From the NCBI GenBank assembly GCA_000969725.1, contig JXSR01S066667.1: a stretch of 26,873 nt of DNA; one strand, given 5' to 3'. Source of the DNA: Ophiothrix spiculata. Lineage: Eukaryota > Echinodermata > Ophiuroidea > Amphilepidida > Ophiotrichidae. Shown here in pieces: positions 20,976 to 26,873 of the stretch; position 1 is the stretch's first letter, and every line of letters begins with the position of its first letter. The translations under genes and the position numbers were made by a program. The notes under the pieces are model-generated. The model did not search any database. It saw nothing but the letters and a program-made list of their open reading frames with translations, and was not told the origin of the DNA.

Positions 20976-21726
20976 CAAATTTTTGACTTTCCTAAAGGTT
21001 TTGATCAAAATTTTCCTGATATCTGGTAATTGAATTTTAAATCATCCATAAATAAAATTTCGAAATTTTGAAGTGACAATTTACGTTAAGTAAAGTATTA
21101 GCTATGCTTTATAAATGCACATATTGCGTTTTCACTTTGTAGGGCAGACATGTATGAAGACGATCTCTCGAGAGAAGACTTGGTATTATGTTTGGTTGGA
21201 CAAGGTCACCTAAAGTTACCTAATTGACTTTTGTCCTTGTAAATCCAAATGTATGGGTAAAAAAAACTGAAAACACAAATGATATAACTTGATTATATTT
21301 TCTTGAAATAACTTGATTATATTTTCTTTAGATCCTGTTTTAAAAATACTTGATTCTGAAAATTAGGATAAAAAGATTTTGAAGATAGCAAATCTTTCTA
21401 ACCTGAATGTTTTTTTCTGTCACTTTGTTAAAAATAATGCTACATAAAATCAAATTGAACCTGGATACACATTTTACATTACTATCTGACTTCCTTGTCT
21501 TATTCGTTTGCAAGTAAAATTGGACACTTTAAGACATATATAAAAATATACGTATGTTACAAATGGGAAGAATCTTGGCCAGGACCTTAAATATATACAG
21601 ATAGCAAGAATGTAAAGTTATCATAACAGTTTCACAAATATTGTTTGTTGTTATTGGCAGAGCTGTAGTCGCTTGCATTCATTCTTCATATTTGGTTGAG
21701 CTTCATTTAGTGCAACTGCAGGCGTG
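20976..21726. other. No recognisable gene; two minor repeats
   Basis: 21115-21147 resembles the last 33 bases of the 75-bp repeat (tgcacatattgcgtttt ... gggcag). 21284-21304 and 21308-21328 are a tandem pair of ataacttgattatattttct. The rest is AT-rich and non-coding. Confidence 0.5.
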
Positions 21727-21985
21727 GTTCGAGCCCCAGACTTTCCAGAATCATGCGTTGAATCATTTGCATTGAAATGAATGTATGCATCACTAAACGA
21801 TTCAGTTTATGTCGTTCGAACCCTAGACTTGCCTGAATAATGAGTGGAATCATTCGCATCGAAATGAATCTATGCATCACTGAACGATTCAGTTTCTGTA
21901 GTTCGAGCCCCAGACTTTCCAGAATCATGAGTGGAATACATTTGCATCGAAATGCATCTATGCATCGTATTCAGTTTCATTCTGT
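21727..21985. repeat. 87-bp minisatellite, three units
   Basis: Units start at 21727, 21814 and 21901, each with gttcga(g/a)ccc(c/t)agact. They contain gaatcatg-type, tgcatcactgaacgattcag and atcgaaatgaa-type blocks; the third is partly degenerate. The period is a multiple of three, which keeps a minus-strand frame open with a 29-residue repeat, but nothing supports its expression. Each unit starts with a word resembling a tRNA B-box (GTTCGARCCC). Confidence 0.85.
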
Positions 21986-22629
21986 ATATAATGGTGAACT
22001 ATGTCCTAATATTTTAACACTCACCTCTCATGGATTAAGCCTGGCTCTTACCTGAATGTAATCAACAAATAAGTTTACTTTACTAAAACAAATCCAAGAT
22101 CGTATTTCATTATGAAACGTAAGACACGCTACATGACACAACCTAACTTTGCTGCTAACAATTCTTTATGTTTGAACTAGGCCAAGTAAAGCGTTTCAAT
22201 GTAAACAGCGAAGATCAATTTCGCTTAATCAATATCAAGCTTTTGACGTTCATACAGGGAAACTTTAGAGTAAAAACAGAGAGTGTGATGCATGTATGAA
22301 TCTTATTTTAGTATTACACAACGCAATAGTTTGGGTATGTTTAGGATATACGAGATGTATAACAACTTCATCTGATATTTGCCTTTGGTGTAAAGGGTTC
22401 GAGTCATAAATCGATTGCCTTTCATTTAATTGTTTTATATACTTGTGCACTCGGTTTCCATTAATGAAGTAACAGTGTGGATCTACGTTTGCTAATTACA
22501 AATCCCTGAGGTTTCTTTACATTATCTTGTCTTCTCACTTTAAAAACATTACATTAATAAAATAGCACATTTTCCTCTTTTTATGCATGGGTATGTTTTA
22601 AATGACAGCTGTAAAGCCTTATTTGAAGT
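21986..22629. other. No recognisable feature
   Basis: Non-coding sequence. A single gggttcgagtc word near 22397 resembles a tRNA T-arm, but no cloverleaf partner arms are found. Confidence 0.4.
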
Positions 22630-22886
22630 CCTTGGTGAGGGGAGGGGGTCACGTTGCAGACATAGCGTGACCAAGTAAAAGGTGAAATAGGGTAAATTTT
22701 GAGGATTGAAGGGTGAATCAAGTGACACCGTTTAGGGTATCAAAAACGGTCATTTTTAAGAAATAGGGCACTTTTCAAACCCTAGTGTGAAAACAGTATC
22801 AGTAAATTCCTATTTAGAGTGTGAACAGGGGAAAAAGGGTATATTTTGGCAGAAATCACCCTTTAGGGGGTGCTATGAAAATATGT
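22630..22886 (+). repeat. GGGT-rich degenerate repeat
   Basis: Clustered short words of the type agggt or agggc (aatagggtaaa, gaagggtgaa, ttagggtatc, aatagggcac, aaagggtata, tttagggggtgc) with A/T-rich spacers. Strand asymmetry is marked (G-rich on plus). It looks like part of an interspersed repeat rather than telomeric DNA, as the unit is not regular. It runs into the open frame described next. Confidence 0.5.
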
Positions 22887-23164
22887 GGTCGTACCATGCC
22901 TGCAACATTATAATTGACTGCCCCTTCCCTGGTTGGGAGTGTAATTCAAAAGAACTTTACCGTTTTTCCGGATCCATGGGTTCTCTCCCTGTTAAGGGTG
23001 ATGAATGTTATTTGAATATTTGTTTGGTTACACAGCTAATACCCCACAAAGCCTCTCATGAATGCTTGATTTGTCAAATCAGAAATTATTATATACATCA
23101 TTTTCATTCTAGGCTATACAACTTACTATTTAGACAGCGAAACCGCGCTCCGTTTCAGACATAG
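22760..23164 (+). CDS. Unassigned open frame, about 134 codons, probably repeat-derived
   Basis: The frame is stop-free from 22760 to the TAG at 23162-23164; the first ATG is about 43 codons in. The only earlier candidate start is a GTG at 22787. The peptide has about nine Cys, several in short pairs (ECEQ, DCPF, WECN, ECLICQI), and no membrane segment. Its first third is translated from the GGGT-rich repeat, so it is unlikely to be host protein. It may be a fragment of an element-encoded protein or chance. I do not recognise it. Confidence 0.25.
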   Translation, partial: EIGHFSNPSVKTVSVNSYLECEQGKKGIFWQKSPFRGCYENMWSYHACNIIIDCPFPGWECNSKELYRFSGSMGSLPVKGDECYLNICLVTQLIPHKASHECLICQIRNYYIHHFHSRLYNLLFRQRNRAPFQT

Positions 23165-23640
23165 TGGTTTCAACCAAACATGTTTTTCTTTCCATAAAGT
23201 AGTTCACAAACCGTTTCCCGTATGCAATGTTATCCGATTAAACACCATTCATAAACACTGAGCTTACCTTTGTATATTTACAAGAAAGTGAGGTATTCCA
23301 TATTTTAACCTGCCGTGTCCTATATTCGACAGCAAGCACAAATACTCTTATTTCAACTTGTAAACTTGCTATACCTTGACAAGAGAAAATGGCGATTTGT
23401 TTATAGTTCATTGCCTTATCGCCGTAGACCTACCTAGATACAAACCTATAGTTTGCAAAACATGAATAAAACCGAAATTGTCAAGCATTTGGCGTATTAG
23501 CTATGATTTAATCAGGGCAACAAACATGATTTGATATGATGGCCCTATCTGTTACTTGCTTGAAAAGATCAGTTCCTAGCTATTCTACTTTCTTATAGAT
23601 GAATTGAACAAACCTTGCACATATGTGTTGATGTTTAATA
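23165..23640. other. No recognisable feature
   Basis: Moderately AT-rich non-coding sequence. No repeat partner within the window. Confidence 0.4.
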
Positions 23641-23880
23641 CACGCAGAATAGGATTTTACGAACACTGTGTGCGCGGTAGATTTCTAGATTAACAAAATT
23701 TGGAAGTCGCGATCTTTTCCCACCGGTGCTATCCATAGTAGCATTGGAGCAACGTAAAACTGGGACTTAAAATGTAAGAGCTGTTTGCTTCCGGGTTTTT
23801 ATTTGCGTTATACACGTGAAATAGACCGGGGAAATAGGCAACATTTCATCTCGATTTTATCGCAACAATATTTACTTTTC
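23641..23880. promoter_or_regulatory. CpG-enriched patch, possible regulatory region
   Basis: I count 14 CpG in 240 bases, more than expected from its base composition and far above neighbouring sequence. It contains an ETS-like ccggaag word on the minus strand (near 23790) and a cacgtg E-box (near 23813). No recognised first exon or TATA element is attached, so a promoter is only a possibility. Confidence 0.2.
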
Positions 23881-24490
23881 CTTCATTTCATAGCATTTTT
23901 GGTTATAACAATGTATTAGTAAAAGTTTTGGTCTATAACAGTTCGTATTATAATAATGCAGTAACAAATTCTCCGTCATTTAACAAGTCCAAATTCAAGA
24001 ATTTTCACGTTTTTCGCTTGTGGTTAGGTGAGTTAAGGCGAGCAATTGCTCTCGCTCGCGGTTAAAGACATCACATGTCAAAACAATACTCAACGAGTTC
24101 TTCAGGCAGTCGCACAAGAACCTTTGAGCAGAGAGGTCCAGCATGTCCAGCAAAAACTAAACACAACCATACATAGGTAGTATCAAAGTGTGCTTTAAAT
24201 ACAACAACCGCAAGCAAATAGACCCAGACTTGCATGCCAGTGTGCATAAATAAGTTTCAATGTGGCTCAAAATGGAATGGCAGCAACAAAACATCAATAC
24301 GTGGACAATAAAAAAATAAAAAGTAATAAAAACCCCGCATTCCGCATTAGGTTTTCAAACTTTTAGGAGCTTTAAGACTAACTATTAAATTAAGGTGGCC
24401 TAATAGCATGAAAAACACCTCAATTCGCTATAAAGATGAAAATAAATATATACAAACAACAAGAGAATGGATTACACACAATTAAACTGA
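23881..24490. other. Probable 3' tail of the retrotransposon fragment, then unassigned sequence
   Basis: Read on the minus strand, this follows the reverse-transcriptase remnant's stop at 24491. Its near part may be the element's 3' untranslated region, but I see no clear terminal repeat or poly-A end. Near 24042-24063 there is a GC-rich word gcgagcaattgctctcgctcgcg that can fold on itself. Confidence 0.35.
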
Positions 24491-24945
24491 TCAAGCAATT
24501 TTAAACATGTGTGTTTTCAGCTGAGACTTGAATTGAACAACACTGGATGAATTGCAGACAGCTATGGGAAGGGCATTCCACAGCTGCCCTAGCAACAGCA
24601 AATGCTCTGTCGACGTAGGTCTTAGTACGGGGAATAACAGAGACCAGATTGCTCTCAGGACGTACGATGCCTTCCCTCAGTGTGCGAGATGGAACGTAAA
24701 CACTGATGAGATATTTCAAATACGATGGAGCAACACCATGGAATGCCTTGTAAGTGAGGAGGGGAATTTTGAACTGGATCCTTTGTTGAACCGGAAGCCA
24801 ATGGAGCTGGTCACGGAGGATGGGAGTTATGTGACACTTTGTCCTCCGAAGGGAGGTGGGAGGATGTGCACCCCAGTAAGGTATTTTTCCCGCTGCATAA
24901 TAATGCAAAAGCAACCAAGTAACCGACCCAAGACACTCGGGTAAT
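24491..24945 (-). pseudogene. Non-LTR retrotransposon ORF2 C-terminus (CR1/L2-like), frameshifted
   Basis: The minus-strand frame from 24914 contains HITPILRDQLHWLPVQQRI (about residues 28-46), then LLTYKAFHG, APSYL, a PSRTLR block and PRTK..DRAF. In order these match the region after the reverse-transcriptase core in CR1/L2/Jockey-type elements. Near 24585-24590 the reading frame shifts: the expected LWNALP block and the FKSQLKTHMF ending are in the next frame, with a stop at 24491-24493. The catalytic FxDD part, the endonuclease and ORF1 are absent, so this is a dead, 5'-truncated copy. The plus-strand frame over the same bases is a shadow. Confidence 0.9.
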
Positions 24946-25048
24946 CTCTTTTTACGTCGTTTGCGGTCATTTCGATGAACAAATTAGGGGGTACCACCTA
25001 AGATGTGAGTAGGCCGTCAAAGTTGGCTTATAAGTGGTTGGGGTGTAA
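24946..25048. other. Short spacer
   Basis: Includes aacaaattagggggtacc, which resembles a short part of block A (gaacaaaccattagggggtacc at 7061-7082), too short to call. Confidence 0.35.
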
Positions 25049-25413
25049 TCCCATATATTTGTAAATCATCATTTAAAAAAAACATATGCATGCTATAAGA
25101 TTCATAATTTCTCTTCTTTATTAGCAAAAGCACGATGAAAATCCGATATTTTACAATTTTTATACCAAATTTTGATTTAGTGGCCATTTTTGACATCGAA
25201 TTTTGCCTGATATTCTAAACCGAAAGTACGTAATGACGTCATAATTACGTAACGCCTTTGCTGATTTTGATGATCGGGGAGGATCATACCTATCTATTAA
25301 TAGCAAAACAAAGTTAATAAGGGATTCCGTTCTATAATATTAGGGGGGGGGTTGCAATAATCCCCCTTTCAAAGTTAGTGTTACAAGATAAAGCTCAGGA
25401 GGACAAAGGTTAA
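25049..25413 (+). repeat. Repeat R4, complete-looking copy ending at TTAA
   Basis: 25049-25405 matches 26515-26873 at roughly nine in ten positions. The copy continues to ggacaaagg followed by TTAA (25410-25413), like the right end of the piggyBac-type element at 15778 (caaggg then TTAA). A G-tract hairpin, nine G then ttgcaataat then five C (25343-25366), sits about 45 bases from that end, in the same relative place as in the 15151-15778 element. The left boundary at tcccatatattt shows no matching TTAA end, so this may be a half element. Confidence 0.85.
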
Positions 25414-25970
25414 TAATAACCCTTCTAAATCGCTGTTCATTTCCTATCATGAAAATGATGATGTATTGTTTTTTCTTTTTCAAATTTAGCAAATTTATAT
25501 AGTACTTGTAATTTCTTCATAATACAAGGCTAAACAATATACCCACAAATGCAGTGGAAACTAAATTAAATCTCTTTTTATTAAAAAAAATTAGACACGC
25601 AATAATTGATTTGCCTTTTTCTGAACAGTCGAAGTAATGTTGTCTTAAAAGATGTCTTACATAAGTGAAATAGAAGAGTGTAGAATAAGAATCTTATAAT
25701 AGTAATAATAATACTAGTTCTGAGATATGAACATTCGAAGTTCTGACTTTTCTGTAACTTTTACATGCAAAAGAGTATTGAATGCATATTAGGTACATGC
25801 AATTGTATAGTCGAGTGTATCATTTATGATGATATAGAAGGCTGTACCGATTATCGATTTTATGCAATCAATAATCACTGTTTTGCACTTAAGTACTTCT
25901 TTTTCTAAAAATCATAATCGCCTATCAAATAATCCTATTTATCTTAAAATGAGTAATCCAAACATTTTTA
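25414..25970. other. No recognisable feature
   Basis: AT-rich non-coding sequence. Nothing supported. Confidence 0.4.
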
Positions 25971-26203
25971 AAGTATATTTATTTACAATATACAAATACA
26001 AGTCATAACGAACAATTCGACATGTCATTCGTGTAAATCGGAAAATTTGACCTCATTTCACGCTTACGTGAATTTTGGTAAATATCAGCTTAACCAAACC
26101 TTCAAGTTATATTAAAGTATATATATTTGTAATCTACTCGACGAAACGAATAATTTGATATGTAACTCGACATTTCTGAAATTTAAACCAAAATTCACTG
26201 AAG
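25971..26203 (+). repeat. Diverged tandem duplication, period about 140 bp
   Basis: 25971-26065 and 26114-26203 align in the same direction: aaagtatat.tattt, acgaa.aatt.ga.atgt, then aaattt.a.c and ttcac. The first unit is followed by tacgtgaattttggtaaat, and the sequence after the second contains words that pair with it (accaaaattcac), so some inverted pairing also exists. Confidence 0.5.
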
Positions 26204-26514
26204 CGTGAAGCGTGACGACCGCTTACTATGGAAAATATGCTACAAAAATTGTCAAAATGATTTTTGTCTATCAGTTACCTTTAAACAACCAATAACACCA
26301 TTTCGTCAAAATGTAACTTAAGTACTTATTCTACAGTCTTCAATTGTGTGTTTTTCGGGGTGAGCCATCACATATATGGCATTAATGCTGAGCAAATGAT
26401 AAAGTATTGAACGTAATCTCACATGAAACATTGTTGTAAACAAAACTGACACATACAGCTTAAAAAACACCTTTCAGTTAGTTCATAGACATTTTACTTG
26501 CATAATAAACTGAT
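26204..26514. other. No recognisable feature
   Basis: AT-rich non-coding sequence before the last repeat copy. Confidence 0.4.
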
Positions 26515-26873
26515 TCCCATATATTTGTAAATCATCATTTAAAAAAAAAAACATATGCATGCTATAAGATTCATAATTTCTCTTCTTTATTAGCAAAAGC
26601 CCGATGAAAATCCGATATTTACAATTTCTATACCAAATTTTGATTTAGTGGCCATTTTTGCCATCGAATTTTGCCTGATATTCTGAACCGAAAGTTCTAA
26701 ATAACATCATAACTACGTAACGCCTTTGCTAATGTTGATAATCGGGGAGGATCATACCTATCTATTAATAGCAAAACAAAGTTCATAAGGGATTCCGTTC
26801 TATAATATTAGGGGGGGGGTTGCAACAATCCCTCTTTCAAAGTTAGTGTTACAAGATAAAGCTCAGGAGGACA
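26515..26873 (+). repeat. Repeat R4, second copy, cut by the window end
   Basis: Begins at the same base (tcccatatattt) as 25049 and runs to the window end in ctcaggaggaca, a few bases short of where the first copy reaches TTAA. Differences include two extra A in the poly-A run and scattered substitutions. It keeps the nine-G hairpin (ggggttgcaacaatccc form). Confidence 0.88.

Noticed and set aside
21707..21928. Minus-strand frame with a 29-residue repeat as a repeat protein
   Set aside because: The open frame follows from an 87-bp period; the third unit is degenerate and no start context or domain supports a protein.
22397..22408. gggttcgagtc as a tRNA T-arm
   Set aside because: No acceptor, D or anticodon arms can be placed around it.
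24552..24944. Plus-strand open frame of 130 codons
   Set aside because: It is the complement of the well-supported reverse-transcriptase C-terminus on the minus strand.
24974..24996. Similarity of aacaaattagggggtacc to block A
   Set aside because: Fewer than 20 matching bases with a 2-base indel and no extension on either side.

Overview
The window reads as non-coding nuclear DNA of a multicellular animal. It is AT-rich (roughly one third G+C by eye), has stops in every frame almost everywhere, shows no long open frames or bacterial-style gene packing, carries one assembly gap (308 N, 11275-11582), and is crowded with decayed transposable elements. The C-terminal piece of a CR1/L2-like non-LTR reverse transcriptase, together with piggyBac-like, hAT-like and TA-target miniature elements, fits an invertebrate, perhaps marine, but nothing here fixes the species. 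I found no intact, confidently identifiable protein gene, no tRNA or rRNA gene and no CRISPR array.

Layout. 1-5100: an old repeat occurs twice (1-375 and 4731-5065). Between the copies lie a small inverted-repeat element (374-583), a truncated piggyBac-like miniature element (799-1155), a degenerate exon-like segment (1215-1420), a 75-bp repeat (2126-2200) and an old dispersed repeat (3841-4060). 5198-7817: a 377-bp block B (5198-5574) reappears without a visible change at 7227-7603. There it is sandwiched between two 207-bp copies of block A, with short shared sequence at one joint, like a template-switch event. A 154-bp MITE lies at 5595-5748. 8266-10701: a TTAA-type miniature element, a decayed inverted copy of B (9417-9584), and an 861-bp hAT-like element (9833-10693) with a perfect 8-bp target duplication.

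10880-11660: a tandem array with a gap inside it. 13311-14175: a second copy of the exon-like segment, on the minus strand, split by a 599-bp TA-flanked miniature element. The uninterrupted paralogue at 1215-1420 shows the site before insertion. 15151-15778: a TTAA-flanked piggyBac-like element with G-rich hairpins at both ends. 17893-18435: another inverted-repeat element with a 16-bp palindrome near each end. 20296-20729: an element with perfect 32-bp terminal inverted repeats. 21727-21985: an 87-bp minisatellite. 22630-23164: a GGGT-rich repeat and the longest gap-free open frame in the window. 23641-23880: a CpG-enriched patch. 24491-24945: the frameshifted retrotransposon fragment. 25049-25405 and 26515-26873: two copies of a repeat with a G-tract hairpin.

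No genes visibly work together here. The biology is that of mobile DNA: non-autonomous elements from at least three DNA-transposon groups (TTAA/piggyBac-like, 8-bp/hAT-like, TA/Tc1-mariner-like), one nested insertion, and one recent local rearrangement. Both window ends fall inside repeats that have a second copy in the window, as expected where an assembly broke at repeats. All comparisons were made by eye, so identities are approximate.
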